A stretch of 42,516 bases of DNA from Gammaproteobacteria bacterium (GCA_018067045.1 JAGPVL010000026.1:1-42516), one strand, 5' to 3'. Positions 9,187 through 18,767 are shown, counted from the first letter of the stretch. Numbers and translations are program-made. Notes: generated by a model from the letters alone, not told the origin.

Positions 9187-9314
9187 AAGTGTGCGCCCAC
9201 TACCTGTGTGCGCCAGTAAACATGTTTGCTGTTACGGGCAACACGGTCATTATTTCCCCACTCGGGGCTGTGTGGTATTCTGCGCCGCTTTGAGTTTAGA
9301 GCGAGTCGCACACT

Positions 9315-11273
9315 GTGAAAGCCGGTTACCTCCCCCATTTAGATGGCCTTAGGGCTATTGCCGTTGGCCTCGTGGTGCTGCACCACGCGGGCATTACCTG
9401 GATACCTGGCGGCTTTATTGGTGTGGATGTGTTTTTCGTGCTGTCTGGTTATTTGATTACCGGGCAGATTGTTAAGAACCTTGCCGAAAAGCGTTTCAGC
9501 TTTAAAGACTTCTACCAGCGTCGATTACGGCGTTTAGCGCCAGCCTATCTGGCTGTTGCGCTGGTCAGTTTGATCGCCGCTTATTTCATATTGTTGCCAC
9601 AAGATTTTATTTACCACTGCAAGGTCGCCGCACTGGCCTTTCTATCGCTATCTAACTTTTATCTTGCCAATACTACGGGCGGCTATTTTGCCGCTGCGGT
9701 TGAAGAAATTCCGTTGCTGCACACTTGGTCGCTGGCGGTTGAAGAGCAGTACTATCTGGTTTGGCCGGTTATGTTGATTGCTCTGAGCCGCATTAACAGT
9801 GCCCGAATGAAGGCTGTGGCGTTACTGGGCCTGTTTGCGTTGTCGGTTTGGTTCTCTGTTTGGTATACGCCGGTGAATGCCGAGCGCGCTTATTACCTTT
9901 TGCCGACACGTTTCCATGAGTTGTTGGCTGGCGGCTTACTGGCGTTCTATGGCGCGTCCTTGCCGCGTTTAAAAAGTTGGCAGCAGGAGCTGGTTTCGCT
10001 GACTGGTTTGGCCATGATTATTGTGCCGGCGCTAGTGTATTCCTCAGATACCTTATTTCCTTCTTGGCGCGCGCTAATTCCCTGCCTGGGTACCGTTATG
10101 CTCGTCTACGCAGGCCAGCATGCGCCGTTAACGGGACGCTTTCTTACTCTGAAGCCGATGATTGGTTTGGGGTTGATTAGTTATTCTTTGTATCTTTGGC
10201 ACTGGCCAATCTTTTCGTTTACCCAGTACGCCACCGGTAGCCTTGATGTGGTGAAAGGCGCAGTCGGTATTGCCTTGGCCGTACTACTGTCTTGGCTAAC
10301 ATGGAAATTCATTGAGCAGCCGTTTCGGTTTAAGTGGCATCTCAGCGGTAAGCAATTATTTAGATATGTCTACGTTGCCCCTGCGGTTGCTTTGCTGGTG
10401 GCGTTGGCGGTTGTACGGGTTGGCGACGGTTTTATCGGCCGCTTTGGCGATGACGCTGTGCGTGCCGTTGAAGCGATGGATAGCGAGCCAGGCAAGCATC
10501 GTGTTGACTGCCCGGCGGGCGCATCACTTCCTTGCGCTGATATTTTGCTGGCTGGCGACTCCCATGCTGAGCACTTCGGCGACTTTATGAGCGTGCTCAG
10601 TTCTGATGCAGGGCTGACCTTGCATGTGGACATGCGCGCCGGTTGCCCAGCATTGTGGGAAATCATCCCTACCTATATTAAGAATGGCCGGCCAGATACG
10701 GACTATAAGTGCGTTGATCGCAGTCACGCGTTGTATTCACAGATCCACCGTTATGAGTATGTTGTGCTGGCCGGGTATTGGTCGATCGCAGACCTAAAGC
10801 CTGACCGCTATTTCCTGTCTGGTCCGAAAAATCCAGATTTGTCTCCCGCGGTGACACGGAAAGTAATGACTCGCGCTTTTCATGATTCGGTCCGACGCAT
10901 CGTTGAAGCCGGCAGTGTGCCAGTGCTGATTCGAGATAATCCGACCGCGCCGGATGAATTATTTAATTGTTCGCGTAGAAAGTTACTACCGTTCTATGAC
11001 GAGCCGTACGAATTTCCGCGCGAAGAAATGGATGAGGCTCATGCTTATGCCAATGAGCTGATTGATGAGCTGGAAGCGATGCATCCAGAGGTAATGGTTA
11101 TCGATCCGAATGCCATTATTTGTGCTGAAGATGTTTGCCGGACGGAGCTGGATGGTGTGCCTATTTATCGCGATGACGATCATCTTAATCGCATTGGCTC
11201 AGAGACGTTGGGCGAAGTTTATATTCGTGAGCTGGGCAATCCTTTCTCTGAATCGGTAGAAGAAGAGCTTTAA
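9315..11273 (+). CDS. Membrane acyltransferase 3 family (OafA/YrhL-like) with C-terminal SGNH domain
   Basis: 652 aa. GTG 9315 is the only reasonable start because TAG closes the frame 16 bases upstream. Residues 1-370 are the acyltransferase-3 membrane domain with about ten helices. It opens with HLDGLRAIAVGLVVLHHAG (catalytic His in the R/K-x10-H type motif), GFIGVDVFFVLSGYLIT and the conserved HTWSLAVEEQYYLVWP. The C-terminal ~230 residues form a periplasmic SGNH-hydrolase-like domain with block I as LLAGDSHAEHFGDF, and DDDHLNRIGSE near the end supplies the Asp-x-x-His pair. Such fusions O-acetylate LPS, O-antigen or other surface glycans. It lies directly after lpxO on the same strand. 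The acceptor is not predictable. Confidence 0.92.
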   Translation: MKAGYLPHLDGLRAIAVGLVVLHHAGITWIPGGFIGVDVFFVLSGYLITGQIVKNLAEKRFSFKDFYQRRLRRLAPAYLAVALVSLIAAYFILLPQDFIYHCKVAALAFLSLSNFYLANTTGGYFAAAVEEIPLLHTWSLAVEEQYYLVWPVMLIALSRINSARMKAVALLGLFALSVWFSVWYTPVNAERAYYLLPTRFHELLAGGLLAFYGASLPRLKSWQQELVSLTGLAMIIVPALVYSSDTLFPSWRALIPCLGTVMLVYAGQHAPLTGRFLTLKPMIGLGLISYSLYLWHWPIFSFTQYATGSLDVVKGAVGIALAVLLSWLTWKFIEQPFRFKWHLSGKQLFRYVYVAPAVALLVALAVVRVGDGFIGRFGDDAVRAVEAMDSEPGKHRVDCPAGASLPCADILLAGDSHAEHFGDFMSVLSSDAGLTLHVDMRAGCPALWEIIPTYIKNGRPDTDYKCVDRSHALYSQIHRYEYVVLAGYWSIADLKPDRYFLSGPKNPDLSPAVTRKVMTRAFHDSVRRIVEAGSVPVLIRDNPTAPDELFNCSRRKLLPFYDEPYEFPREEMDEAHAYANELIDELEAMHPEVMVIDPNAIICAEDVCRTELDGVPIYRDDDHLNRIGSETLGEVYIRELGNPFSESVEEEL

Positions 11274-11310
11274 TCTTTGTCTTGGCTTGTTAGTAGGGCC
11301 CATTTCTAAT

Positions 11311-11355
11311 TGGAGTCACAGCGACAGATTGTCAATCTCTGTTGCTGTGACTCCA
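11311..11355. terminator. Hairpin between convergent acyltransferase and DUF1244 genes
   Basis: Inverted repeat with 12-base arms TGGAGTCACAGC (11311-11322) and GCTGTGACTCCA (11344-11355), extended inward by a partial stem. It lies between two converging genes and probably ends both transcripts, although neither side has a long T-run. Confidence 0.6.
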
Positions 11356-11371
11356 TATTGTCTAGATCAGA

Positions 11372-11677
11372 TTATTTTTTGTTATCTTGCTCGAATGCCG
11401 CTTTTTGCTCTGCGTTTGCAGGGGTCTGATGTTTTTCTTTCCAGTCTGCGTAGGGCATGCCGTAAATCTTCTCTCTGGCTTGCTCGTAGTCTATGTCCAC
11501 ACCTTTTTCATTTGCTGCGGCGCTGTACCACTTGGCGAGGCAGTTTCTGCAGAAACCAGCGAGATTCATTAGGTCGATGTTCTGGGCGTCTTTGCGGCTG
11601 TCTAGGTGGGCAATAAGACGTCGAAAAGTCGCGGCTTCGATTTCAGTTTGAGTCTCGGTTTGGATTGTACTGCTCAT
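11372..11677 (-). CDS. DUF1244 domain protein
   Basis: 101 aa, nearly all covered by the conserved DUF1244 domain: FRRLIAHLDSRKDAQNIDLMNLAGFCRNCLAKWY followed by EKIYGMPYADWKEKHQ. The invariant CRNC cysteine pair suggests a small metal or redox centre, but no function is established for the family. It is soluble, has no signal peptide, and is common in proteobacteria as a stand-alone gene. It lies downstream of rho on the same strand, but a strong terminator separates them, so it has its own promoter. Confidence 0.9.
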   Translation of the reverse strand: MSSTIQTETQTEIEAATFRRLIAHLDSRKDAQNIDLMNLAGFCRNCLAKWYSAAANEKGVDIDYEQAREKIYGMPYADWKEKHQTPANAEQKAAFEQDNKK

Positions 11678-11709
11678 CTCGGATGCTCCTTTGTGAAAGA
11701 GGGAGATAA

Positions 11710-11737
11710 AACAACGCCCGGATAACCGGGCGTTGTT
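11710..11737 (-). terminator. Rho-independent terminator of the rho gene
   Basis: Perfect 12-base arms (AACAACGCCCGG, 11710-11721; CCGGGCGTTGTT, 11726-11737) with a four-base loop. On the minus strand the stem is followed by a T-containing stretch (TTTTATC), placing it as the end of the rho transcript. Confidence 0.85.
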
Positions 11738-11814
11738 AGGGGGAAGAATGATTGGCGCGCATGTTGCGTTATTGCCGTGCTATTTGCGCGTTTATTTCAA
11801 ATTACTTCCGTTTC

Positions 11815-13074
11815 TTATTTCCGCTTCATGCCTTCAAAGAATTCGAGATTGGTTTTCGCTTGTTTCATGCGATCAATCAGGAATTCGATGGCGGCGATTT
11901 CATCCATCGGATGAAGTACTTTGCGTAGAATCCACATGCTCTTCAGCTCATCTTCGCCCACAAGCCGCTCTTCGCGACGGGTGCCCGATTTCTTGATGTT
12001 GATTGCAGGGAAGACACGCTTCTCGGCCACTTTGCGGTCGAGGTGCAATTCCATGTTGCCAGTGCCTTTGAATTCTTCGTAGATCACTTCGTCCATCTTC
12101 GAGCCGGTATCAACCAGCGCAGTGGCTAGAATGGTCAGCGAGCCGCCTTCTTCGATGTTACGTGCGGCCCCAAAGAAGCGCTTTGGTTTTTCCAGAGCAT
12201 GTGCGTCGACGCCGCCGGTCAGTACCTTGCCGGAGCTAGGCTGAACCGTGTTGTAGGCACGCGCGAGGCGGGTGATGGAATCAAGCAAGATAACGACGTC
12301 TTGTTTGTGTTCGACCAAGCGCTTGGCTTTCTCGATAACCATTTCGGCGACTTGTACGTGGCGCGCTGGCGGCTCATCGAACGTTGACGCGACAACTTCG
12401 CCGCGTACCGTGCGGACCATTTCGGTTACTTCTTCTGGGCGCTCGTCGATCAACAATACGATCAGGTGTGCTTCTGGGTTGTTCCGCGCTATCGATTGAG
12501 CAACGGTCTGCAGCAGCATGGTCTTACCGGCTTTCGGCGGTGCAACAATCAGGCCGCGTTGGCCTTTGCCGATCGGTGCGACGAGATCGATGACACGGGA
12601 AGTAATGTCTTCGGTGGAGCCGTTACCCGCTTCCATCACGAAACGTCGTGTTGGAAAGAGAGGGGTAAGGTTTTCAAACAGAATTTTGTTTTTGGCGTTT
12701 TCAGGTTTGTCGAAGTTAATCGCGTCGACTTTTAGCAGGGCAAAATACCGCTCGCCCTCTTTGGGCGGCCTGATTTTGCCGGCGACGGTATCGCCTGTGC
12801 GTAAATTAAATCGGCGAATTTGGCTTGGCGAGACGTAAATGTCGTCTGGGCCAGCAAGGTAGGAGCCTTCGGCGCTACGTAAGAAACCAAAACCATCCTG
12901 TAAAATTTCGAGTACGCCGTTTCCGTAAATATCGGAGCCATTCTTGGCGGCGCGCTTGAGGATGGAAAAGATGACGTCTTGCTTGCGGGTGCGAGCTAGG
13001 TTGTCTAGGCCCAGTTCTTGTGCGATTCCGAGGAGGTCCCCAATCGACTTCTGCTTCAGTTCAGAAAGATTCAT
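11815..13074 (-). CDS. rho: Transcription termination factor Rho
   Basis: 419 aa, standard Rho length. It is the hexameric RNA helicase that ends transcription at unstructured C-rich RNA. Residues 1-45 are the Rho N-terminal helical domain ([19 protein letters not shown]). The cold-shock-like RNA-binding domain follows ([17 protein letters not shown]-like; here [21 protein letters not shown]). The ATPase core has the Walker A segment [13 protein letters not shown] near Lys184, [15 protein letters not shown] (Walker B) and [20 protein letters not shown] (Q/R-loop region). It is downstream of trxA, as in E. coli, with a long G-poor leader between them that probably mediates autoregulation. Confidence 0.99.
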   Translation of the reverse strand: MNLSELKQKSIGDLLGIAQELGLDNLARTRKQDVIFSILKRAAKNGSDIYGNGVLEILQDGFGFLRSAEGSYLAGPDDIYVSPSQIRRFNLRTGDTVAGKIRPPKEGERYFALLKVDAINFDKPENAKNKILFENLTPLFPTRRFVMEAGNGSTEDITSRVIDLVAPIGKGQRGLIVAPPKAGKTMLLQTVAQSIARNNPEAHLIVLLIDERPEEVTEMVRTVRGEVVASTFDEPPARHVQVAEMVIEKAKRLVEHKQDVVILLDSITRLARAYNTVQPSSGKVLTGGVDAHALEKPKRFFGAARNIEEGGSLTILATALVDTGSKMDEVIYEEFKGTGNMELHLDRKVAEKRVFPAINIKKSGTRREERLVGEDELKSMWILRKVLHPMDEIAAIEFLIDRMKQAKTNLEFFEGMKRK

Positions 13075-13387
13075 TGGCTTGTGTGATTTTGATCCAGAAA
13101 GTATTGAGAGGAAGCACCGAGCGGCACTTTCGTTTGTAGTTAAGCGTTAGTAGTCAAAGTATTTGTACTAATAGCATTGATGGTAAAGCGTTTGTATTAA
13201 TTAGTTTGATCGGATCGCTGGTCGAGACACTTCTTAGGGTGCTTGATGCAATATTGAGGTTGCAATACAGGCTTGGCGAGGGGCCGAATCAAAGGAAGTG
13301 CTAGCGAAGAACCGAATCTAGCAGTCTCAGAGGGGGCTGGCAAGCCCTACTGTCGTAAGGCTTGCCACAGATCCCAAAAGGGATCCG
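13075..13387 (-). promoter_or_regulatory. rho leader / trxA-rho intergenic region, rut-like
   Basis: 313 bases between trxA and rho. On the minus (transcribed) strand the part nearest rho, roughly 13126-13205, is poor in G and rich in A, C and T with little obvious pairing, for example CTTTACCATCAATGC and TACTAACGCTTAACTAC. This is what a Rho-utilisation site looks like. E. coli rho is known to be autoregulated by Rho-dependent attenuation in its leader; a similar mechanism here is inferred. Two hairpins sit at the trxA end and are listed separately. Confidence 0.5.
13338..13385 (-). terminator. Tandem hairpins after trxA
   Basis: Two inverted repeats just past the trxA stop: GATCCC-AAAA-GGGATC (13370-13385) and TGGCAAGCC...GGCTTGCCA (13338-13346 with 13359-13367). 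Neither has a T-run, so they may protect the trxA 3' end or take part in attenuation rather than act as strong intrinsic terminators. Confidence 0.45.
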
Positions 13388-13714
13388 TTACAGAGTGCTG
13401 TCGAGAAATGCGGTGAGCTGCGATTTGGACAGCGCGCCGACCTTAGTGGCTTCGACATTACCGTTTTTGAATACGGTCAGTGTTGGAATGCCACGAACCC
13501 CGTATTTGCGCGGAGTGTCAGGGTTCTCGTCGATGTTGAGCTTCGCGATCTTCAGCTTGCCTTCGTATTCCTTCGATATCTCTTCGAGTATCGGCGCGAT
13601 CATTTTGCAAGGACCACACCATGCTGCCCAGTAATCTACTAGTACTGGACCTTCGGCCTTCAGCACCTCTTCTTCGAAGTTGGCATCGGTCACATTGATG
13701 ATGTCGCCGCTCAT
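13388..13714 (-). CDS. trxA: Thioredoxin 1
   Basis: 108 aa, the usual TrxA size. It is a cytosolic dithiol reductase that keeps protein cysteines reduced using electrons from thioredoxin reductase. The active site WCGPC is present (Cys33 and Cys36) inside [16 protein letters not shown], followed by the conserved cis-proline region [12 protein letters not shown]. The start ATG 13712-13714 has CAGGAGA nearby. It is upstream of rho in the same order as E. coli trxA-rho, and divergent from ppx across about 500 bp. Confidence 0.98.
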   Translation of the reverse strand: MSGDIINVTDANFEEEVLKAEGPVLVDYWAAWCGPCKMIAPILEEISKEYEGKLKIAKLNIDENPDTPRKYGVRGIPTLTVFKNGNVEATKVGALSKSQLTAFLDSTL

Positions 13715-13957
13715 TGGAATCTCCTGGTGGGTATTTGCGAGGAGGTGATCATAGCAGAACCCAGTGGGTTCGGTTCAAGATGCCAGTGATGATAGTGCTA
13801 ATAGATTTTGCCTTTCGTGCGCCCTTTAGCCATTGAGATGGGCTGAAATTCGGCGTTAGGCGAAGTTCGGGCGTCATCCTATTGTTGGGGCACTGAGGGT
13901 GGTGATGTGGTGAATGGAGAGGTATGTGGTGCAGACTCGTGTGCACAGGGTGAACGA

Positions 13958-13982
13958 TTGGGCTCCCTATAATGGGGCCCAA
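13958..13982 (+). promoter_or_regulatory. Consensus -10 TATAAT inside an inverted repeat, rrn-P1-like
   Basis: TATAAT (13968-13973) sits in the loop of an imperfect palindrome, TTGGGC (13958-13963) with GCCCAA (13977-13982). The context GCTCCCTATAATG resembles the -10/discriminator of E. coli rRNA P1 promoters (CTCCCTATAATGCGCC). No good -35 is present at 16-18 bp. The nearest downstream plus-strand gene is ppx, about 250 bp away. Confidence 0.35.
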
Positions 13983-14086
13983 GGCGCAAATTGGCTGTCA
14001 TAGGCGATACACGGTTATATTAACGACGGCGTCTCTAGGTAGGGCTGCGAGCCCTTGTTGGTGGATGTTTGAGCGCTGAATCCGTT

Positions 14087-14115
14087 TTGTCATGTGCTAG
14101 GCGGTAGAATAGTTT
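14087..14115 (+). promoter_or_regulatory. Possible sigma-70 promoter for ppx
   Basis: TTGTCA (14087-14092), a 17-base spacer and TAGTTT (14110-14115). The -35 is good and the -10 is weak. It lies about 120 bp upstream of the chosen ppx start. Confidence 0.3.
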
Positions 14116-14232
14116 GCGGCCGACAACGCGGTGGCTGGCCGCTATGAGGCGAATTTTAGTCGCCAGTTAAAGGGCGGATTTACCCTAGGTTTAAGCCGCG
14201 ACAGAGAATATAGAGAAATAAGGAAGGTACGG

Positions 14233-15813
14233 GTGTCAAAGGAATCGATTTCAAGAGCAGGCGTGGCTGAAGCGCCACAGCATAAAGGTACGATGCCTAA
14301 AAATGTGCCGGCCTCAACAGCAGAGCCTGTGCGTCAGCAAGTCGCTGCGATCGATCTTGGCTCGAACAGTTTTCATATGGTGGTGGCTTGGCGCGAGCAA
14401 GAAGGGCTGCAGATTCAGGAAAGTTTGTCTGAAAAAGTGCAACTCGGTGCGGGTTTGGATGCTGGCAACAAGCTTACGGATGAGGCGCAAGCGAAGGCGC
14501 TAGAGTGCCTCGGTCGTTTCGCCGAAAGAATTTCAGGCATTCCGCGTGGCATGGTGCGGGTAGTCGGCACCAATACATTACGGGTTGCGCGCAATGCGCG
14601 GGCTTTTTTGCGTAAAGCGGAAGATGTTTTAGGGCATGACATTGAGATCGTCGCGGGCCGTGAAGAAGCGCGCCTGATTTACCTTGGCGTGTCACATCAT
14701 TTGGCCGATAGCGATCAGCGTCGTTTGGTGGTCGATATTGGCGGTGGCAGCACGGAAATTATTATTGGCGAGCGATTCGAATCTGTTGAGACTGAATCCT
14801 TGCATATGGGCTGCGTTAGTTACACGAGTCGTTTCTTTTCTGATGGCATTATTACCGAGAAATCCTTTGATAAGGCGGTTACGAGTGCTCGCCAAGAAGT
14901 CTTATCGATTGAAGCGAATTACCGGCGTATCGGTTGGCAGGATGCGATAGGCGCATCCGGTACGGTTAAGGCGATTGCGCAGGTCTGCGAAGATAATGGT
15001 TGGAGCGAGTCGGGCATCAGTCTTGAAGCGCTGCAAAAGTTGCGTAAACGTTTGATTAAAGAAGCTGCCATTGAAGGGTTAACGTTAAAGGGGCTGCGTG
15101 CCGATCGTGCGGGTATTTTTCCGGCGGGGGTGGCGATTCTTTTGGCTATTTTTGAGCAATTTGAACTAGAGCATATGTCGGTTGCGAGCGGCGCCTTACG
15201 CGAGGGGCTGCTTTACGACTTAATTGGCCGATTTAGCCATGAAGATGTGCGAGAGCGTTCTATTGAGGCATTGATGACGCGTCATCATGTGGAGTCAGAT
15301 CAAGCTATTCGCGTCAGTGATACCGCGCAGTTTTTCTATCATCAGGTCGCCGCAGATTGGCTAATAGATGAAGACGAATATCTCGATGTGTTGCGTTGGG
15401 GGGCGCTACTGCATGAGGTTGGCTTAAGCGTATCGCACAGTCAGTTTCACAAGCATGGCGCGTACTTAGCGTTGAATTCCGATTTGCCTGGGTTCTCAAA
15501 GCAAGAGCAACTGATGGTGGCGATGATGATTCGCGGCCACCGTCGAAAAATACCCTTGTCTGCATTTGAAGATATTCCGGCGGAGGTGCGAGATCAACAG
15601 CTGCGATTGTGCATGCTGTTGCGTATTGCTGCACGCTTACACCATGCGCGTACCGATAAAACGTTGCCGCAAATTATGGCGGCGGCAAAGGGCGCGGCAC
15701 TGCGGTTAACCTTTCCTGAAAATTGGATGGAGGCTCACCCGTTAACATTGGCGGATTTTGAGCAAGAACAGGAATATTTTAGGGGTGCAGGTTATCTTTT
15801 AGATATTCAGTAA
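14233..15813 (+). CDS. ppx: Exopolyphosphatase (Ppx/GppA family)
   Basis: 526 aa from GTG 14233, preceded by AAGGAAGG at good spacing. ATG 14293 (MPKNVPAS, 506 aa) is the alternative and gives a length nearer to E. coli Ppx (513); the frame is also open back to 14131. The enzyme removes terminal phosphate from polyphosphate. The N-terminal actin-like fold shows AAIDLGSNSFHMVVA, the catalytic region VVGTNTLRVARNA, GREEARLIYLGV, and the nucleotide-binding VVDIGGGSTEII. A C-terminal HD-like helical domain follows (LHEVGLSVSHSQFHKHGAYL). Ppx and GppA are hard to separate by sequence; the convergent ppk1 makes Ppx the likely role. Confidence 0.93.
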   Translation: MSKESISRAGVAEAPQHKGTMPKNVPASTAEPVRQQVAAIDLGSNSFHMVVAWREQEGLQIQESLSEKVQLGAGLDAGNKLTDEAQAKALECLGRFAERISGIPRGMVRVVGTNTLRVARNARAFLRKAEDVLGHDIEIVAGREEARLIYLGVSHHLADSDQRRLVVDIGGGSTEIIIGERFESVETESLHMGCVSYTSRFFSDGIITEKSFDKAVTSARQEVLSIEANYRRIGWQDAIGASGTVKAIAQVCEDNGWSESGISLEALQKLRKRLIKEAAIEGLTLKGLRADRAGIFPAGVAILLAIFEQFELEHMSVASGALREGLLYDLIGRFSHEDVRERSIEALMTRHHVESDQAIRVSDTAQFFYHQVAADWLIDEDEYLDVLRWGALLHEVGLSVSHSQFHKHGAYLALNSDLPGFSKQEQLMVAMMIRGHRRKIPLSAFEDIPAEVRDQQLRLCMLLRIAARLHHARTDKTLPQIMAAAKGAALRLTFPENWMEAHPLTLADFEQEQEYFRGAGYLLDIQ

Positions 15814-15818
15814 TCTAT

Positions 15819-15836
15819 GCGGCGCTGTAGCGCCGC
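15819..15836. terminator. Short hairpin between ppx and ppk1
   Basis: GCGGCG-CTGTAG-CGCCGC (15819-15836), a six-base GC stem between converging genes, followed on the plus strand by TTATTCT. It probably ends the ppx transcript. Confidence 0.55.
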
Positions 15837-15884
15837 TTATTCTAAGCAGCTAGCGTCTTCCCGTCAGTGCAGTTCCGATACACT

Positions 15885-17960
15885 CTAAACGAGTTGCTCC
15901 AGTAGCCAGTGCTGCGCACTAACGGCGTCCGCAAGAGCGTTTTCGACACGTTGATAGCTGCCATCCGACTGCATCTGCCAAGCTTGAACATTGTCTTGTA
16001 AATAAATTTCGAGCCCTTCTTTGATAAGGCGTTCTTTTAGCTTGCTATCGGTGATGGGGAAGCATGTTTCAACTCGGTTGATTAAGTTACGCTCCATCCA
16101 GTCTGCGCTGGAACACCAGACGGGCTCTTCACCTTGATGCCAAAAGTAATAAATGCGTGTGTGCTCAAGGAATCGGCCAATGATCGAACGTACGCGAATG
16201 TTTTCGCTTAGACCGGGAATGCCTGGGCGTAACCCGCACATGCCACGCACCATGAGATCAATCTCCACGCCGACCATAGCAGCCCGATAAAGAGCGCGGA
16301 TAATGGCCGGGTCGGTCAGTGAATTAAATTTCGCGATAATGCTCGCTTTGTTACCTGAGAGCGCTTGCTCGGTTTCAAATTCGATCATGTCGAGAAGAAA
16401 CTTATGCAAGGTGAATGGCGAGTGCTTTAGCTGTTTTAGACGCGCCGGTTTTCCCATTCCTGTGAGCTCTAGGAATATCTTGTGTACGTCTTGGCAGAGG
16501 TCTTCATTGGCGGTGAGTAAGCCGATGTCAGTATAAATTTTGGATGTTTTAACGTGGTAGTTTCCGGTGCCAAGATGCGCATAACGTTTAATGCCGTCGG
16601 CCCCGCGACGTACAACCAGAATCATCTTCGAATGGGTTTTATAACCAACGATACCGTATACAACAATCGCCCCTGCTTCTTGCAAGCGGCGGGCGCCTTC
16701 GATATTACTTTCTTCATCGAAGCGGGCGCGTAATTCGACCACGGCGGTGACTTCTTTGCCATTTCGTGCAGCTGTTTCAAGATGGTCAAGAATTTCTGAA
16801 TCGGTGCCGGTTCGGTAGATGGTCTGCTTGATCGCCAATACTTTGGGATCACGCGCGGCTTCAGCAAGAAAGTTAACGACCGGTGAAAAGGATTCGAACG
16901 GGTGGTTTAACAAAATATCACCCTGCTCCATAGCGTCAAAGATGCTGTCATGATTTTTGATCGATGCGGGAACGCGAGGCAAAAAAGGAGGGTAGTGTAG
17001 CCGCGGCCGCTGTACATCGGTAAACATGCGAGCAAGGTTTACCGGCCCGTTGACCTCATATAAGTCGTCGCTCGAGAGTTCGAATTTATTCAATAAATAT
17101 TCAGTAAAATGGCGCGGACAGTTGTCGGCAACTTCAAGGCGTACTTCATCGCCGTATCGACGCGAAAGAAGCTCGCCCTTCAGTGCGCTGGCGAGATCGT
17201 CAGCGGATTCATCCACTTCAAGGTCGGCGTTCCGAGTGACGCGGAACTGATAACACCCGGAGGCCTTCATGCCAGGAAAGAGATCGGAAACATGGGCGTG
17301 AATCATCGAAGAAAGAAATACGAAGCAATCGCCGCCGTCGCTAATTTCCTTTGGCATGCGTATCAGCCTAGGCAGGGAACGCGGTGCAGGCACAATAGCC
17401 AGGCCGGTTGATCGACCGAACGCATCTTTGCCGTCTAGAGACACAATAAAATTTAGGCTTTTATTGACCAAGCGGGGGAAAGGGTGCGCGGGGTCCAAAG
17501 CGATGGGCGTGAGCACCGGGTATACCTGATCGCGAAAATAACGCTTAACCCATTCGGCCTGCTCAGCGGTCCAGTCTTCACGCTTAAGAAAGCGCACGCC
17601 TTCGTCGGCTAGAGCGGGAAGGATGATGTTATTGAGAATATCGTATTGCCGATTAACGGCCTCGTGCGTGATGATGCCGATGCGCTCAAGGATTTCGTCA
17701 GGTAACAGGCCGTCAGGGCCGGGTTGGCCAATATTCTTTTCAAGCTGATTGCGCAGTCCGGCCACGCGAATTTCGAAGAACTCATCCATGTTGCTGGAGA
17801 AGATCAGTAAGAAATTGAGCCGCTCCATGAGTGGATGGCGCTCATCCATGGCTTGTTCTAGCACGCGTAAGTTAAATTGCAGCAGGCTCAGTTCCCGATT
17901 GACATAGAAGTCGGGGTTGTCGAGGTCGATAGCCGGCTGGCCGGCGGCCAGGTCGTTCAT
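15885..17960 (-). CDS. ppk1: Polyphosphate kinase 1
   Basis: 691 aa, full length for PPK1. It makes polyphosphate reversibly from ATP at the membrane face through a phospho-histidine intermediate. The sequence has the N-terminal domain [19 protein letters not shown] and [15 protein letters not shown], and the two phospholipase-D-like catalytic modules. The autophosphorylated His is expected in [15 protein letters not shown], followed by [19 protein letters not shown]; the second module has [12 protein letters not shown] and [12 protein letters not shown]. It converges on ppx with a 71-bp gap. The 294 bp upstream is shared with divergent greB. Confidence 0.98.
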   Translation of the reverse strand: MNDLAAGQPAIDLDNPDFYVNRELSLLQFNLRVLEQAMDERHPLMERLNFLLIFSSNMDEFFEIRVAGLRNQLEKNIGQPGPDGLLPDEILERIGIITHEAVNRQYDILNNIILPALADEGVRFLKREDWTAEQAEWVKRYFRDQVYPVLTPIALDPAHPFPRLVNKSLNFIVSLDGKDAFGRSTGLAIVPAPRSLPRLIRMPKEISDGGDCFVFLSSMIHAHVSDLFPGMKASGCYQFRVTRNADLEVDESADDLASALKGELLSRRYGDEVRLEVADNCPRHFTEYLLNKFELSSDDLYEVNGPVNLARMFTDVQRPRLHYPPFLPRVPASIKNHDSIFDAMEQGDILLNHPFESFSPVVNFLAEAARDPKVLAIKQTIYRTGTDSEILDHLETAARNGKEVTAVVELRARFDEESNIEGARRLQEAGAIVVYGIVGYKTHSKMILVVRRGADGIKRYAHLGTGNYHVKTSKIYTDIGLLTANEDLCQDVHKIFLELTGMGKPARLKQLKHSPFTLHKFLLDMIEFETEQALSGNKASIIAKFNSLTDPAIIRALYRAAMVGVEIDLMVRGMCGLRPGIPGLSENIRVRSIIGRFLEHTRIYYFWHQGEEPVWCSSADWMERNLINRVETCFPITDSKLKERLIKEGLEIYLQDNVQAWQMQSDGSYQRVENALADAVSAQHWLLEQLV

Positions 17961-18185
17961 GGCAGCGCATTCCTTGTATGATTCTGGTGTTGTCGTGGCT
18001 CTTGTCGGTTATGCCGCCTTCTGGCCGGATTGTTTGCGGGCAGTTGATAGCGCTGTAGTAAAGCAGGTCGAGATGAACGGCAGATGACAGCCGTGTCGGA
18101 TCAAGTGCACCGTGCTCTATCGCGTCTATTAGCGGTCTCTTAGTAAGATGCGCCCAGTCCGTGATAGTTTCAACTGCTCGGTTGT

Positions 18186-18213
18186 TTGACGTATGAATTT
18201 GGCCTGCTAAAGA
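18186..18213 (+). promoter_or_regulatory. Possible sigma-70 promoter for greB
   Basis: TTGACG (18186-18191), a 16-base spacer and TAAAGA (18208-18213), about 40 bp before the greB start. The -35 is strong and the -10 partial. Confidence 0.35.
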
Positions 18214-18254
18214 ATCGGCGAGCTGGTAATGCAGAGCAAGAAGTGGAGGTATTA

Positions 18255-18767
18255 ATGTCGAGATGGCGCCCTCCGGCCACACCTGCGTCGAAGTATATTA
18301 CGCCGCAGGGGTACCGGCATATGAACGAAGAGCTGCAATTCTTGTGGAAAACCAAGCGCCCGGAGATCACGCGCTCGGTACAGGAAGCCGCTGCTCAGGG
18401 TGATCGTTCTGAGAATGCTGAGTATATTTATGGCAAAAAAATGCTGCGTGAAATTGATGCGCGGGTCCGATTCTTATCACGCCGTTTAGACGACATGGTG
18501 GTGGTTGATCGTGCCCCAGAGGACACCTCGAAGGTGTACTTTGGCGCTTATGTTGAACTTGAAGAAGAGGACGGTAGCCGACGAGTTTATCGTTTGGTTG
18601 GGCCGGATGAATCAGATGGACAGAAGGGCTGGGTGAGTGTTGATTCGCCGCTGGCGCGTGCGTTGCTGAAAAAGCAGGTTGACGACGAAGTCTCCGTGGA
18701 GGTGCCATCGGGGCTAAAGCACTGGTGCATTAGCCGAATCTGGTACGATTATTCAGAGACGCCCTAG
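18255..18767 (+). CDS. greB: Transcription elongation factor GreB
   Basis: 170 aa from ATG 18255, which has GGAGG five bases upstream; the frame is open further upstream without a ribosome site. GreB rescues backtracked RNA polymerase by stimulating transcript cleavage through the secondary channel. The N-terminal coiled coil is clear (YITPQGYRHMNEELQFLWKTKRPEIT ... AAAQGDRSENAEYIYGKKMLREID), with the conserved acidic tip in GDRSENAEY. The C-terminal FKBP-like globular domain follows (VYFGAYVELEEEDG ... VSVDSPLARALLKKQVDDEV). YGKK(M)LREIDRR-type sequence and the N-terminal extension point to GreB rather than GreA. Confidence 0.95.
   Translation: MSRWRPPATPASKYITPQGYRHMNEELQFLWKTKRPEITRSVQEAAAQGDRSENAEYIYGKKMLREIDARVRFLSRRLDDMVVVDRAPEDTSKVYFGAYVELEEEDGSRRVYRLVGPDESDGQKGWVSVDSPLARALLKKQVDDEVSVEVPSGLKHWCISRIWYDYSETP

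Larger units (their letters stand above)
13715..14232. other. Divergent trxA/ppx intergenic region
   Basis: 518 bases with no supported gene; a His/Pro-rich minus-strand frame at 13749-13982 looks spurious. It contains the trxA promoter on the minus strand and two plus-strand promoter candidates listed separately. A short palindrome AGGGCT-GCG-AGCCCT lies at 14041-14055 with no T-run. Confidence 0.4.

Noticed and set aside
17872-18282. 136-codon minus-strand frame upstream of ppk1
   Set aside because: Overlaps the ppk1 start and the greB start and promoter; composition is not protein-like.
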